Shown: positions 7,951 through 17,149 of the stretch, piece after piece
Layout of the letters: each line of letters starts with the position of its first letter
Position numbering within the stretch: the first letter of the stretch is position 1
Origin: an uncultured Bacillota bacterium
GTDB taxonomy: Bacteria > Bacillota_I > Bacilli_A > RFN20 > CAG-826
Length of the DNA: 64,000 bases
NCBI GenBank assembly: GCA_949289845.1
Contig: CASEPN010000001.1
Location: 430,887 to 494,886, forward strand
Direction: 5' to 3'
Made by a program: the position numbers and the translations under genes
Notes under the pieces: model-generated
What the model saw: only the letters and a program-made list of their open reading frames with translations
Databases searched by the model: none
What the model was told of the DNA's origin: nothing

Positions 7951-10808
7951 TACTGGAAGGCCTCCTCGTTCTGGACCGATCCAAGGCGGCTGTAGGCTAC
8001 GAGCGAGAAGAAGCCGCAGAGGATGAAGATGATGATGCCCAGGGCCGAGCCGAGGGCGAAGTTCTGCTGGGTCGAGTCGGTCGCCAGGGTGTAGAGCCAG
8101 GTGATGAGGAGCGAGGTCTCGCCCGCTCCCGTGACAAGGAGCGGGTTCGTCCCCTTCGGCTCCCCGTTGGTGAGGAAGAAGATGACGTTGAAGTTGTTGA
8201 TGTTGCCGACGAAGGTCGTGATGAGCGAGGGGCCGGTGACGAAGAAGATGTAGGGGAGGGTGATCGAGACGAGCTGGCGGAAGGGCCCGGCGCCGTCGAT
8301 CTGGCTCGACTCATAGAGGTCGCTCGGGATGTTCATGAGGATGCCCGAGGTCGAGAGGACGGTGAAGGGGATGCCGATCCAGATGTTCACGAGGATGACC
8401 GTGAGCTTCGGGATGATGGCCCAGTTGTCGCCCGAGCCCTGGCCCCGGACGAAGGGGATGCCGCCCGTCGACCAGACGCCGTTGCCGCCCATCGATCCCC
8501 AGCCCATCGACTGCGAGAGCCCGACGAACCAGTCCTGCTTGATGAGCCAGGAGTTGATGAGGCCGCCCTGGTCTGCCGGCTGGAGCATCTTGTTCATGAC
8601 CATGAGCGAGATGAATCCCGGGACGGCGACGGTGATGATGAGGATCGTGCGCCAGACCCGCGGGAACTTGAGGCCCTTCCGGTTGATGAGTAGGGCGACG
8701 ATGATGCCGAGGATGTAGCAGCTGAAGGTCGCGCAGATCGCCCAGACGATCGTCCACCCGAGCAGGCGGAGGAACGTGTAGCCGTAGCTCATCGTCGTGG
8801 TCTCGGAGGATGTCGCCCCGAAAATGTCCGAGAGCTGCTCCCATGCGCTCGCCTCCCACTGGAAGACGTCGAGGTGCTGGAGGTTCCAGTTCGTGAACCC
8901 GACGAAGAGCGAGCATAGGAGCGGGATGATCGTCACGACGAGGCAGCCGAGGACCGGGAGCGACATGACGGTGACGGCGAACTTCTCGTCCGCGAACTGC
9001 TTGATGCGGCGGAGCGAAGTCACGGGCTGGCCGTGGAAGCCCATGACGCGGAGAGACTTGAGCCTCCGCTCGTAGCGCCGGGCGAAGCGCTCGAGGAGCT
9101 CCCGGTTGTCCTTACCTTCGCGCGAGGCGAGGTCCGAGGCCTGGTAGAGGTCGTAGAGGGCGAGCCCGTCCTCCGGGAGGACGCCCTGCGCCTCGGCGGC
9201 CTTCAGGAAGTTCTCCTTACCGAGGGCGAGGTTCGCCTCGAGGACGCTCGGGTCGCGGGCGAGCTCGACGGTCCTCTCCGCGGAGCGGATGGGGGCGTCG
9301 TGATAGCGCTCCACGAACTCGTCCATGTATTCCTGGTGGTGGAGCGAGATCTCCTTGAAGCGGAGGACGCAGGCGTTCCGGAGCTCCTCGCCCCGGAGGC
9401 CTTCCTTCCTCTTCTGGTCGATGACCTGGATCGCCGCCTTCGTGATCCTCCGCCCGAGCGGGAAGGTGATCTCGAAGGTGCCGATGACCGCGGAGACGCG
9501 CTTCTTGACGGTGAGCTTCGCATCGTCCGGGAGCGCGGCCTCGCCGTTCTTCTCGGAAAGGACGTCGCGCCCGAAGATCGAATCGAAGAGGGACTCCCCT
9601 GCCCCGAAGACGGCGACGAGGGCCTTCTCGTCGCGGATGGTCGCGAGGTAGTCGTTGTACTTGTCGTACTTATGGGAGAAGTGGATGAGGGCGAGCCTCT
9701 CCTCCTTGAGGAGGACGTAGCGCCCGTACTTGTCCTTGGGCTTCTGGAGATACCAGTAGCAGTAGCGCTCCAGCGCCCCGAGCCAGAAGAGGTGCTCGAG
9801 GACGTACTTCCGGCAAGGATCGTAGACCGTGTGGTACCACGATTCCTTGATCCGGCGGAAGAAGCCGGCCGTCTTCTCCCAAAGAAGCAGGAAGAAGGCG
9901 CGGGTTTTGCTGAGGAAATCGCCTTCGGAACGGAAGATGTTCCCGATGGAGGAGGAGCCATCCTCCCCGATCGCGAGGCTCCTCGGGTCGGCGGCCCTTC
10001 CCCACTTGACGCGGGAGGCCACCCTCGCCGAGAGGCGGTCGAACGCGTACTCCTTCCTGAGGACGCGGTTCACTCCCCCGGAGGTCATGCGCGAGAAGTC
10101 GACGGCCTCGCCGGCCTTGTTCGTCCCGTGGTACACCTCAGGGTGGCCGATCACGTGGATGGCCTCGATCTGGGCGCGCTTGTACTTGTCGGCGACGGTG
10201 ATCATGTAGGAGTCGTAGGCGCCCTTGATGCTCAGGTAGTAGCAGACGAGGAAACCGACGACGATCACCCAGGCGTAGAAGCCGAAGATGAGGTCGACCC
10301 TCGAGTTCAGCTGGCCCTCGTTCCCGAGGTTGATGAACTGGATCATCGCGCCGACGCCCATCCCGACGTCGCCGTCGACCGGGATGAACATATAGAAGAG
10401 GAAGGCGAGCTCGACGACGAGGAACACCGCGCCGTCCAGCCACTGCTTCCGCTTCAGCTGGCTCGCGCCCATGACGAGGAAGCTCAGCTTCCCCGCCCAG
10501 TCCATGTCGTTGAACATCTGGACGGCCTTCCGCCCGAGCATGTAGATGCCCGGGATGATCATGAGGATCGCGCCCAGCACGTACTTGACGACGAGCAGCA
10601 GGTACTTCACGGCGTCATAGACGATGCCACCGATGAAAAGCACGACCTTCAGGAGGAAGCGGAGCACCGCGATCCCCGCGGTTCTCCACCACGGATCGGG
10701 CGTAAACTCCGTCTCTTTGAGGGCGTTCAGCTCGGACAGGTCAAGGGCCTTCTCGCCATCCTCCTCAGCCGGGGCGGCGAGAACGTCCTTCTTTCTCTCT
10801 TCGCTCAT
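7950..10808 (-). CDS. malF: Maltodextrin ABC permease MalF with about 620-residue N-terminal extension
   Basis: The C-terminal third (from about residue 625) is a normal MalF permease core. Its EAA loop reads ESSQIDGAGPFRQLVSITLP, followed by several membrane helices. The 952-aa protein is far longer than ordinary MalF (roughly 290-510 aa). The extra N-terminus has an acidic tail, four hydrophobic segments (about residues 45-66, 68-92, 122-142 and 172-196), then about 420 mainly charged residues with no motif I recognise. There is no stop or frame break in between, so this is one polypeptide. The start has AAGGAG upstream and follows an intercistronic hairpin. Membership of the malEFG operon is certain. 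The role of the extension is unknown. Confidence 0.92.
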   Translation of the reverse strand: MSEERKKDVLAAPAEEDGEKALDLSELNALKETEFTPDPWWRTAGIAVLRFLLKVVLFIGGIVYDAVKYLLLVVKYVLGAILMIIPGIYMLGRKAVQMFNDMDWAGKLSFLVMGASQLKRKQWLDGAVFLVVELAFLFYMFIPVDGDVGMGVGAMIQFINLGNEGQLNSRVDLIFGFYAWVIVVGFLVCYYLSIKGAYDSYMITVADKYKRAQIEAIHVIGHPEVYHGTNKAGEAVDFSRMTSGGVNRVLRKEYAFDRLSARVASRVKWGRAADPRSLAIGEDGSSSIGNIFRSEGDFLSKTRAFFLLLWEKTAGFFRRIKESWYHTVYDPCRKYVLEHLFWLGALERYCYWYLQKPKDKYGRYVLLKEERLALIHFSHKYDKYNDYLATIRDEKALVAVFGAGESLFDSIFGRDVLSEKNGEAALPDDAKLTVKKRVSAVIGTFEITFPLGRRITKAAIQVIDQKRKEGLRGEELRNACVLRFKEISLHHQEYMDEFVERYHDAPIRSAERTVELARDPSVLEANLALGKENFLKAAEAQGVLPEDGLALYDLYQASDLASREGKDNRELLERFARRYERRLKSLRVMGFHGQPVTSLRRIKQFADEKFAVTVMSLPVLGCLVVTIIPLLCSLFVGFTNWNLQHLDVFQWEASAWEQLSDIFGATSSETTTMSYGYTFLRLLGWTIVWAICATFSCYILGIIVALLINRKGLKFPRVWRTILIITVAVPGFISLMVMNKMLQPADQGGLINSWLIKQDWFVGLSQSMGWGSMGGNGVWSTGGIPFVRGQGSGDNWAIIPKLTVILVNIWIGIPFTVLSTSGILMNIPSDLYESSQIDGAGPFRQLVSITLPYIFFVTGPSLITTFVGNINNFNVIFFLTNGEPKGTNPLLVTGAGETSLLITWLYTLATDSTQQNFALGSALGIIIFILCGFFSLVAYSRLGSVQNEEAFQ

Positions 10809-10833
10809 AAGGGTTCTCCTTTATCGAGAAGAA

Positions 10834-10861
10834 GCCCCGGGCGGGGATGTCCGCCCGGGGC
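10834..10861 (-). other. Intercistronic stem-loop between malE and malF
   Basis: GCCCCGGGCGG and CCGCCCGGGGC form an 11-bp perfect stem with a 6-nt loop, followed by TTCTTCTCG rather than a clean T-tract. Such hairpins usually protect the upstream binding-protein message or partly attenuate readthrough, giving more MalE than permease. Partial termination is also possible. Confidence 0.75.
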
Positions 10862-10877
10862 AAGAAGGTGAGGGATG

Positions 10878-12248
10878 CTACTCCTGCGGAAGAGTGGAGT
10901 AGTCGTACCAGCCGTCGCTGCCGCAGAGGGTCTGGAGCTTGGCCTTGCAGTCCTCGATCGAGGCGAAGGCGTCCCCGGTGGCGTTCAGGATGCCACTGCA
11001 GAGCTGGTTGCTGATCGGAGTCCAGAAGGTCGGCGCGACGTTCGCGCCCTGGGCGACGTAGGCGCCGGACTCAATGGTCTTGTTGATGGCGGCCATGTGC
11101 GGGAGGGCGGCGAGCTCCTCGGCGTACTCCTTCTGCACGTTGAGGTTGGTGACGCCCTGCTGGAGCTCGGTCACGCGGAGGGCCTGGTTCTCCTCGCTCG
11201 CGGCGAAGAGGGCGAAGGCCTTGGCGGCCGCGACCTTCTTCTCAGAGACGTTGCTCTTGACGGCCATGCCCTTGTAGCCGACGAAGGGCTTCAGCTGGTG
11301 AGTCCTGGACCCATCCTCGCTGGAGAAGGTCGGAAGGGTGGTGCACTTGACCTCGGGACGGCTGTCCTCGGGGATCTTGGCGAGCTCCTTCTGGGTCTCG
11401 TTCCAGAAGTTGTAGATGACGTAGGCGGCGGTCGGCTTCTCGCTCTGCGGATCGAGCCCGGCGAGGATGCCGGCGGTGTCGGCCTGGTCAGAGGCGACCA
11501 TGTTGCTGGTGTACTTCTTGTAGAGGCTCACGAAGTCGTAGAGCGCCTCGGCGACCTTCTCGTTGCTCGCGAAGTCGGCGACCTGGACGGTCTCGTCGTT
11601 CACGACGCGAATCTCCATCTTGCCCTCGGAGAAGAGGACGGAGGGAAGGACCCAGCTGTTCCCGATCTGGAAGTAGACGGTCGCGTTCGCCTGGGCGGCG
11701 GCCTCAAGGATGGTGTTCATCGACTTGGCCTGCTCGTCGGAGACGATGTTGGTGTTGTAGTAGAGCATGTAGCTGTTGTCGTTCCGGTAGGGGACGGCGA
11801 GGAGGTCGTCGTCGACCATGAACGCGTCGACCGCGTCCTGGCCCTCGGAGGCGATGAGGTCGGCCTTCTTGTCGTTGAAGTCGATGAGATAGCCGGCGTC
11901 GTTCATCGAACGGGCGTTGTCGTCGGCCATGCAGAAGACGTCGGCGGCGCTGGCGATGTCCTTGCCGGCGTTGGTCCAGATGTCGCCCTCACCCATCTGC
12001 GCGAGGACCTGGACGTCGAGGGTGCCGGTGACGTTCCCCTCCTCGTCCTTGAGCTCGAGGACGTCCTTGTGCGCCTCCTTGAAGGCGGGGATCACGGTGT
12101 CCTCGAAGTAGCTGATGTCGCTCTCCGGCGCCCAGAGGGTGACGACGTTCTCGTAGGGATCGCTGCAGCTGGTGAGCGCCACGCCCCCTACGCCGGCCAC
12201 CATCGCGAGTCCGGCGACCGCGATCAGGCCCTTTTTGAGATTAATCAT
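10878..12248 (-). CDS. malE: Maltodextrin-binding lipoprotein MalE
   Basis: This is the extracellular solute-binding protein of the importer, tethered as a lipoprotein. The 456-aa product has a signal peptide with lipobox ALTSC and then a typical family 1 binding-protein fold (VTLWAPESDISYFEDTVIPAF, YLIDFND, VPYRNDNSYMLYYN). The ATG at 12248 has AAAGGAG 11 nt upstream. It is the first gene of malEFG and has its own sugar-type operator and promoter about 100 bp upstream. Sugar specificity is inferred from the neighbouring pullulanase, amylase and GH13 genes. Confidence 0.93.
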   Translation of the reverse strand: MINLKKGLIAVAGLAMVAGVGGVALTSCSDPYENVVTLWAPESDISYFEDTVIPAFKEAHKDVLELKDEEGNVTGTLDVQVLAQMGEGDIWTNAGKDIASAADVFCMADDNARSMNDAGYLIDFNDKKADLIASEGQDAVDAFMVDDDLLAVPYRNDNSYMLYYNTNIVSDEQAKSMNTILEAAAQANATVYFQIGNSWVLPSVLFSEGKMEIRVVNDETVQVADFASNEKVAEALYDFVSLYKKYTSNMVASDQADTAGILAGLDPQSEKPTAAYVIYNFWNETQKELAKIPEDSRPEVKCTTLPTFSSEDGSRTHQLKPFVGYKGMAVKSNVSEKKVAAAKAFALFAASEENQALRVTELQQGVTNLNVQKEYAEELAALPHMAAINKTIESGAYVAQGANVAPTFWTPISNQLCSGILNATGDAFASIEDCKAKLQTLCGSDGWYDYSTLPQE

Positions 12249-12340
12249 TTAAATCTACGCTCCTTTCCAAATCACTAGGGCGCGCTCGCAATGGACATGC
12301 CGAGGACGCCCGACGCGATTTAACTGATTAACATGAGCGA

Positions 12341-12377
12341 AATATAGCATCTCCCGAGAAGCCGGCAAGCGCTTTCT
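12341..12377 (-). promoter_or_regulatory. malE promoter with overlapping LacI/CcpA-type operator
   Basis: On the minus strand a -35 of TTGCCG (12363-12368) is separated by 16 bp from a -10 of TATATT (12341-12346). The operator-like AGAAAGCGCTTGCC (12364-12377) overlaps the -35, which suits repression. The transcript would have a leader of about 85 nt before malE. Confidence 0.6.
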
Positions 12378-12577
12378 GCAACCCCTTACAGAAGGAATGT
12401 AACCCCTTTTTTGGGGCAAGGGATGCTCTTTTGGTGAAAAAGAGGCGCATTCGCCCGGAAAAGGGGGACCTGCAAAAGGAAAGGCGGCGAAAAAACTTTT
12501 TGGGAAAGACCGAAGATTTTGCTTGAAGATGCTTGGTGGAAATGCTCCGCGCGGGCAATGCGCGCCTATATAAGAAG
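12378..12577. other. Intergenic stretch between malE promoter and rpmA terminator
   Basis: The gap between malE and rpmA is about 370 bp. Besides the promoter and terminator listed separately, I see only a short stem of CCCC and GGGG around a T6 loop near 12403-12416. A 76-codon minus frame across it has no ribosome site and no recognisable features, and I do not call it a gene. Confidence 0.4.
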
Positions 12578-12600
12578 AAAAGGGGAGGCGCCGCCTCCCC
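12578..12600 (-). terminator. Terminator of the rplU-prp-rpmA operon
   Basis: On the minus strand GGGGAGGC and GCCTCCCC form a stem followed by TTTT, 17 bp after the rpmA stop. Confidence 0.88.
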
Positions 12601-12616
12601 TCTCCAGGACTCGTCC

Positions 12617-12901
12617 TTACTCGGCGTAGACGCTGACGCGCTTGCCGTTCTTGCCGACCCGCTCGAAGCGGACGATCCCGTCCACGAGCGCGAAGATCGA
12701 GTCGTCCCCGCCGCGCTTGGCGTTGACGCCCGGCTTGATCCTCGTCCCGCGCTGGCGGTAGAGGATGCTCCCGGCGGTGACCTTCTGCCCGTCCCCCACC
12801 TTGGCGCCGAGGCGCCTTCCGGCGGAGTCGCGGCCGTTCCTGGTCGAGCTGACGCCCTTCTTCGAGGCGAAGAGCTGGAGGTCGACGACGTACTTTCTCA
12901 T
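12617..12901 (-). CDS. rpmA: 50S ribosomal protein L27
   Basis: This large-subunit ribosomal protein sits near the peptidyl-transferase centre. The 94-aa product has the Firmicutes-type N-terminal extension: [10 protein letters not shown] near residues 7-16 is the site normally cut by the Prp protease, which is encoded immediately upstream. Residues such as SSTRNGRDS and [10 protein letters not shown] are classic L27. The start overlaps the prp stop (ATGA). Identification is firm. Confidence 0.97.
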   Translation of the reverse strand: MRKYVVDLQLFASKKGVSSTRNGRDSAGRRLGAKVGDGQKVTAGSILYRQRGTRIKPGVNAKRGGDDSIFALVDGIVRFERVGKNGKRVSVYAE

Positions 12902-13209
12902 GGCATCTCCTTCCTCACGAGGACCAGATGGGAGGGCGAGGCCTCCATGATCCCCCTGATTTCCTCCGTCACGCAGTGCATGACGGCCTCGTCGTGCTCG
13001 TTCAGGAGCCCCTCCGGGGCCTCCAGGAGCACGTGGCCCGGACTCACGAGCGTCCGGTAGCTCCCCTCCAGGGCGTTGAAGGCGCCCGGGAGGATGCCGC
13101 TAAGCGCGGCGCAGACGAGGTCATGCCCTTTCGGGCCCGACCCCGCGTGGCCCTTCGCCTCGAGACGGACGAGCCGCCCCGCGCGGTAGAGGGCCTCGAC
13201 GCGGATCAT
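12898..13209 (-). CDS. prp: Ribosomal-processing cysteine protease Prp (YsxB family)
   Basis: It removes the N-terminal extension of L27. The 103-aa product carries the catalytic pair of the family: His in KGHAG (about residue 20) and Cys in [10 protein letters not shown] (about residue 33). It lies between rplU and rpmA with ATGA overlaps on both sides, the standard Firmicutes order. Pairing with an L27 that has the cleavable motif supports the function. Confidence 0.93.
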   Translation of the reverse strand: MIRVEALYRAGRLVRLEAKGHAGSGPKGHDLVCAALSGILPGAFNALEGSYRTLVSPGHVLLEAPEGLLNEHDEAVMHCVTEEIRGIMEASPSHLVLVRKEMP

Positions 13210-13520
13210 CCCGCGATCGACTCGCAGACGAGGCAGGTGTAGGGCTGGCGGTGGCCCTGCTTCTTGCGCTCGTTGGCCTTGGCCTTGTACTTGTAGATCA
13301 CGACCTTCTTCCCGAGCCCCTGCTTCTCCAGGCGGAAGGTGACCTTGGCCCCTTCCACGTAGGGGGAGCCGACGGCGACCTTGTCCCCGCCGAGGAGGAC
13401 GACCTTCTCCAGGACGACCTCGTCCCCGGGGTTCCCGGGGATGCGCTCGACGTAGATCCTCTCGCCCGGGGCGACGAGGACCTGCTTCCCGCCCGTCTCG
13501 ACGACGGCGTACTTGCTCAT
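13206..13520 (-). CDS. rplU: 50S ribosomal protein L21
   Basis: The 104-aa protein matches bacterial L21 (YAVVETGGKQVLVAPGERIYV at the start, KKQGHRQPYT near the end). It is the first gene of rplU-prp-rpmA. AAAGGAAG lies upstream of the ATG. The roughly 100-nt leader before it sits where Firmicutes carry the L21 autoregulatory leader RNA. Confidence 0.97.
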   Translation of the reverse strand: MSKYAVVETGGKQVLVAPGERIYVERIPGNPGDEVVLEKVVLLGGDKVAVGSPYVEGAKVTFRLEKQGLGKKVVIYKYKAKANERKKQGHRQPYTCLVCESIAG

Positions 13521-13623
13521 GCTTCCACTTCCTTTCTCCTATACTCGCTCGCTACGGCCTCCCGAGGGAGATGTCCCCGCGATGCGGTTGCGGCCCTAGG
13601 AAGGCGACAACGCGCGAATTCTA
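13521..13623 (-). promoter_or_regulatory. rplU promoter and probable L21 leader RNA
   Basis: A -10 of TAGAAT (13618-13623, minus strand) overlaps the radC stop codon. The following leader of about 90 nt contains GC-rich complementary stretches and ends in the rplU ribosome site. Its position matches the L21 leader of Bacilli. I infer the family from position only. Confidence 0.45.
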
Positions 13624-14310
13624 CCAGCCTTGCCGAGGAATGGAAGGGGGGTCAGAGGGAATGAGGCCCGCCTCCCTGAGGCTATAGGGCCCTTCCTTCC
13701 CGTAGACGATGTGGTCGAGGAGGCGGAGCCCGAGCCTCTTCCCTTCCTCCAGGAGGAGAAGGGTCGCCCGCACGTCCTCCTCGCTCGGGAGGGACGTCCC
13801 TTCCGGGTGCGAGTGGCAGAGCACGTAGCCCCGCCCCCCGAGGCGGAGGACGCTCCGGAAGCATTCGCCCGGCTCGAAGAGGAGCCCGCGGTAGCCGCCC
13901 TCCGCGAGGAACTCGTGCCCGCGGTACTCCCCGCGGGGCGAGTAGGCGATGAGGAGGAGACGCTCCCTCCTCTCCTCCCCGAGGAGGAGGGCGCCCCTCC
14001 TCTTCGGGTCTTCCTCTTCCTGGAGGAAGGGGAGCCTCCTTGCGATCTCGAAGGAGGCGAGGATCGCCATCGCCTTCCCGGCGCCCACGTCCTTCTCGGA
14101 AAGGAGGGCGAGGGGGGCGACCCCCATGAGGCCACGGAGCCCCCCGTGGCGGGCGAGGATCTGGTGGCTGAGGGCGAGGACGTCCCTTCCCTTCCCCCCA
14201 TGGCCGAGGAGAAGGGCGAGGAGCTCCGCCTCCTGGAGGGAGGAGAGCCCTTCCCTGAGCGCCTTCTCGCGGGGCCGCTCCTCCTTCGGGACGAGGAAGG
14301 GCGGGCTCAC
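13621..14310 (-). CDS. radC: RadC family JAB-domain protein
   Basis: This is a JAMM/MPN-fold protein of unsettled role, historically linked to DNA repair. The 229-aa product has the N-terminal helix-hairpin-helix-like region (SLQEAELLALLLGHG) and the C-terminal metal motif CHSHPEGTSLPSEEDV, with the His-x-His...Asp pattern intact. The GTG at 14310 overlaps the stop of the small upstream gene (GTGA). In-frame extensions further upstream read out of frame through that gene and lack homology. Confidence 0.9.
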   Translation of the reverse strand: MSPPFLVPKEERPREKALREGLSSLQEAELLALLLGHGGKGRDVLALSHQILARHGGLRGLMGVAPLALLSEKDVGAGKAMAILASFEIARRLPFLQEEEDPKRRGALLLGEERRERLLLIAYSPRGEYRGHEFLAEGGYRGLLFEPGECFRSVLRLGGRGYVLCHSHPEGTSLPSEEDVRATLLLLEEGKRLGLRLLDHIVYGKEGPYSLREAGLIPSDPPSIPRQGW

Positions 14311-14489
14311 TCCCAGGTGAAGGCCCAGCCGCCGGGGAGCTTGACGTTCCCTTCCTGGCTGCGGAAGAGACGGAAGACGACGACGGTAATCACGGCGACG
14401 GCGAGGACCGCGAGGACCGCGGTCAGGGTGAGCGCCTCCCCTGGGGCGAGAGACTCCCGCTCGGAGAGGGTGAGGATCCTTCCTTCCAT
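14307..14489 (-). CDS. Small single-pass membrane protein, unknown
   Basis: The 60-aa protein has one membrane helix (about residues 20-41, LTLTAVLAVLAVAVITVVVF) flanked by an acidic N-terminus and a basic stop (RLFRSQ). AAAGGAGG before the ATG and the GTGA overlap with radC support real translation. I do not recognise a family. Its place between valS and radC gives no clear functional hint. Confidence 0.6.
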   Translation of the reverse strand: MEGRILTLSERESLAPGEALTLTAVLAVLAVAVITVVVFRLFRSQEGNVKLPGGWAFTWE

Positions 14490-14538
14490 AGGCGCCTCCT
14501 TTCACCCTCCTTATAGGGTGCCTCCCGTGACTTCTGCC

Positions 14539-17142
14539 CTAGAGGAGCGAAAGCCGCCTCCGCGCTTCCGCGAGGAGCGCCTCGTTCTTCCGGAGCTTCT
14601 CCTCCTCGAGGGCGACCTTCTCCTTCGGGGCCTTGGCGAGGAAGCCGGGATTCCCGAGCATCCTCTTCCCGCGCTCGACCTCGGAAAGGAGGCGGCGCTC
14701 CTCCTCGAGGAGCCGCTCCTTCATAAGGGCGGGATCGACGTCCTCCTCGATAAGGATAGCGATGTTCTTCCCCTGGAAGCGGAAGCTCATCGCCCCCGAG
14801 AGCTCGCCCCCGACCTCGACCTCATGGGCGAAGAGGAAGCGCTGGAGGAGCCTCAGGCACCCATGGAAGGGCTCGTGGTCCATCCTGAGCCGGACCGGCG
14901 CGTTCGGGGCAAGCCCGAGGGAGAGCTTCCTCTCCCTGAGGCGGAGGAGCATCTCCCCCATGAGCTCGAAGGAGGAAAGCCCGTAGGCCGAGCGCCACGC
15001 CTTCCCGTCCTTCCGGAAGAGGGCCCGCTCGAGGCTCTCCTCCATGATGCTTTCCTTCGCGCCCGGGAGCGTGCGGTAGATCCGCTCCGTGAGGAAGGGG
15101 GCGAAGGGATGGAGGAGGATGAGGATCGCGCGGAGGAGGAAGGGGAGGGTGCTTCTCGCCCCCTTCGCCCCTTCCCCTCCTTCCTGGATCTCGACCTTGC
15201 TCCACTCGAGGTAGCGGGAGCAGAAGTCGTCGTAGACGAAGGAGCGGAGAAGGGCCCCTGCCTTCCCGAAGGCGTACTCGTCCATGAGCCTCGTGTAGCG
15301 GGCATGGACGATGGAAAGCTTCGAGAGGATCCCCTTGTCGATGGGAGAGAGCTTGGCAAGATCTATCTCCCCCGGGTCCTCCTCCCCGAGGACGCCCTCG
15401 AGGTAGCGGGCGCTGTTCCACACCTTGTTGAGGAAGTCCCTGGCGCCCCTCACCTTCTCCTCCTCGTAGCGGATGTCGAGCCCGGGGGCGGTGCCGTTGA
15501 CGATGAAGAAGCGGAGGGCGTCGACCCCGTATTCCTCGATGACGTCCATCGGGTCGACCCCGTTCCCGAGGGACTTCGACATCTTCCTGCCCTCGCGGTC
15601 CCTGACGAGCCCATGGATGACGACCTCGCGGAAGGGGCGCTCCCCGGTCGCGAGGAGCGACTGGAAGATCATGCGGCTCACCCAGAAGAAGATGATGTCG
15701 TAGCCCGTCACGAGAACGGAGGTCGGGAAGTAGCGCCGGAAGTCCGCCGTGTCCTCCGGCCACCCCAGGGTGACGAAGGGCCAGAGCCCGGAGCTGAACC
15801 ACGTGTCGAGGACGTCGGGGTCCTGGACGTAGCCCGTGAGGTCATGCCCCTCCTCGGGCGCGACCACCATGTCCTCGGGATGCTCGACGTCCCCCTTGTA
15901 CCAGACGGGGATCCTGTGGCCCCACCATAGCTGGCGCGAGAGGCACCAGTCGTGGCAGTCCTCCATCCAGCGGAGGAGGGTCTTCTCGAAGCGCGCCGGG
16001 CGGAAGCGGACCTTCCTCTCCGGGTCCTTCTGGTTCTCCTCGACCATCCGGGCGATCCCCTCCATCCGGAGGAACCACTGGCTCGAGAGCATCGGCTCCA
16101 CCGTGGCCCCGCTCCTCTCGCTGTGGCCGACCGCGTGGACGATGTCCTCGATCTTATATAGGCGCCCCTCCTTCCGGATCCGCTCGACGAGGCGCTCGCG
16201 GCACTCGAGGCGGTCCAGCCCTTCGAACTCCCCGGCCAGGGCGTTCATCTTCCCGTCCCCAAGGAAGCACTGGGGCATCGGGAGGCGGTATTTCTCCGCG
16301 AGGGCGAAGTCGTTCGGGTCGTGGGCGGGCGTGCACTTCATCGCGCCCGTGCCGAAGGAAGGATCGACGTACTCGTCCTCGATGAGGGGCAGCCATTCGC
16401 CATTCGCGGGGTTTCTGGCCTTCTTCCCGGCGAGCCCCGGGTACTTCCCGGGCGCGAGGAAGACGGCGACGTCGGCGAACATCGTCTCCGGGCGGGTCGT
16501 CGCGACGACGAGCGTCCCCCCTCCCTCGATCTCGTAGGAGAAGTAGTACATCTTCCCCTTCTCCTCCTCATGGACGACCTCGATGTCGCTGAGGGCGGTC
16601 ATGAGGACGGGGTCCCAGTTGATGATCTTCCTTCCGCGGTAGATGAGCCCCTTCTCGTAAAGGGCGCCGAACACCTTGCGGACGGCCTTCTGGACGCCGG
16701 GGTCGAGGGTGAAGCGCTCGCGCGAGTAGTCGAGCGAAAGCCCGAGCGCCTTCCACTGGTCGTGGATGAGGTGGGCGTGGCGCTCCTTCCACTCCCAGCA
16801 GCGCTTCAGGAAGCCTTCCCTCCCAAGGTCCTGGCGGGTCAGCCCCTCCTCACGGAGGGCGGCCTCCACCTTCGCCTGGGTCGCGATGCCCGCGTGGTCC
16901 ATGCCCGGGACCCAGAGGACGTCCTCCCCCTTAAGCCTGTGGTAGCGGGAGAGCACGTCCATCGGGACCGTGTCCATCGCGTGGCCGAGGTGGAGCTTCC
17001 CCGTCACGTTCGGGGGCGGGAGCACCAGGGAGAAAGGGGCTCTCTTGTCCCCTTCCCCGCCGGCCTTGAAGTAGCCTTTCTCGCGCCACTCGTCGTAGAG
17101 CCCTTCCTCCACCTTCTTGGGGTCGTAGTGCTTCTCAAGCAT
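14539..17142 (-). CDS. valS: Valyl-tRNA synthetase
   Basis: It charges tRNA-Val. The 867-aa product has the class I signature PPPNVTGKLHLGHAMD (HIGH-type) near residue 45 and KMSKSLGNG as the KMSKS loop. It has the editing domain, and its C-terminus ends in a charged coiled-coil arm (LAKAPKEKVALEEEKLRKNE). The ATG at 17142 is chosen because GGAGG precedes it and the longer frame reads back into the T-box leader. Regulation by uncharged tRNA-Val through that leader is expected. Confidence 0.97.
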   Translation of the reverse strand: MLEKHYDPKKVEEGLYDEWREKGYFKAGGEGDKRAPFSLVLPPPNVTGKLHLGHAMDTVPMDVLSRYHRLKGEDVLWVPGMDHAGIATQAKVEAALREEGLTRQDLGREGFLKRCWEWKERHAHLIHDQWKALGLSLDYSRERFTLDPGVQKAVRKVFGALYEKGLIYRGRKIINWDPVLMTALSDIEVVHEEEKGKMYYFSYEIEGGGTLVVATTRPETMFADVAVFLAPGKYPGLAGKKARNPANGEWLPLIEDEYVDPSFGTGAMKCTPAHDPNDFALAEKYRLPMPQCFLGDGKMNALAGEFEGLDRLECRERLVERIRKEGRLYKIEDIVHAVGHSERSGATVEPMLSSQWFLRMEGIARMVEENQKDPERKVRFRPARFEKTLLRWMEDCHDWCLSRQLWWGHRIPVWYKGDVEHPEDMVVAPEEGHDLTGYVQDPDVLDTWFSSGLWPFVTLGWPEDTADFRRYFPTSVLVTGYDIIFFWVSRMIFQSLLATGERPFREVVIHGLVRDREGRKMSKSLGNGVDPMDVIEEYGVDALRFFIVNGTAPGLDIRYEEEKVRGARDFLNKVWNSARYLEGVLGEEDPGEIDLAKLSPIDKGILSKLSIVHARYTRLMDEYAFGKAGALLRSFVYDDFCSRYLEWSKVEIQEGGEGAKGARSTLPFLLRAILILLHPFAPFLTERIYRTLPGAKESIMEESLERALFRKDGKAWRSAYGLSSFELMGEMLLRLRERKLSLGLAPNAPVRLRMDHEPFHGCLRLLQRFLFAHEVEVGGELSGAMSFRFQGKNIAILIEEDVDPALMKERLLEEERRLLSEVERGKRMLGNPGFLAKAPKEKVALEEEKLRKNEALLAEARRRLSLL

Positions 17143-17149
17143 ATGGATC

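Noticed and set aside
7950..10808. malF extension as a separate upstream gene
   Set aside because: The frame is continuous with no stop and no internal start with a good ribosome site at the junction near residue 620.
12328..12558. 76-codon minus frame before malE
   Set aside because: It overlaps the malE promoter, has no ribosome site and shows no recognisable protein pattern.
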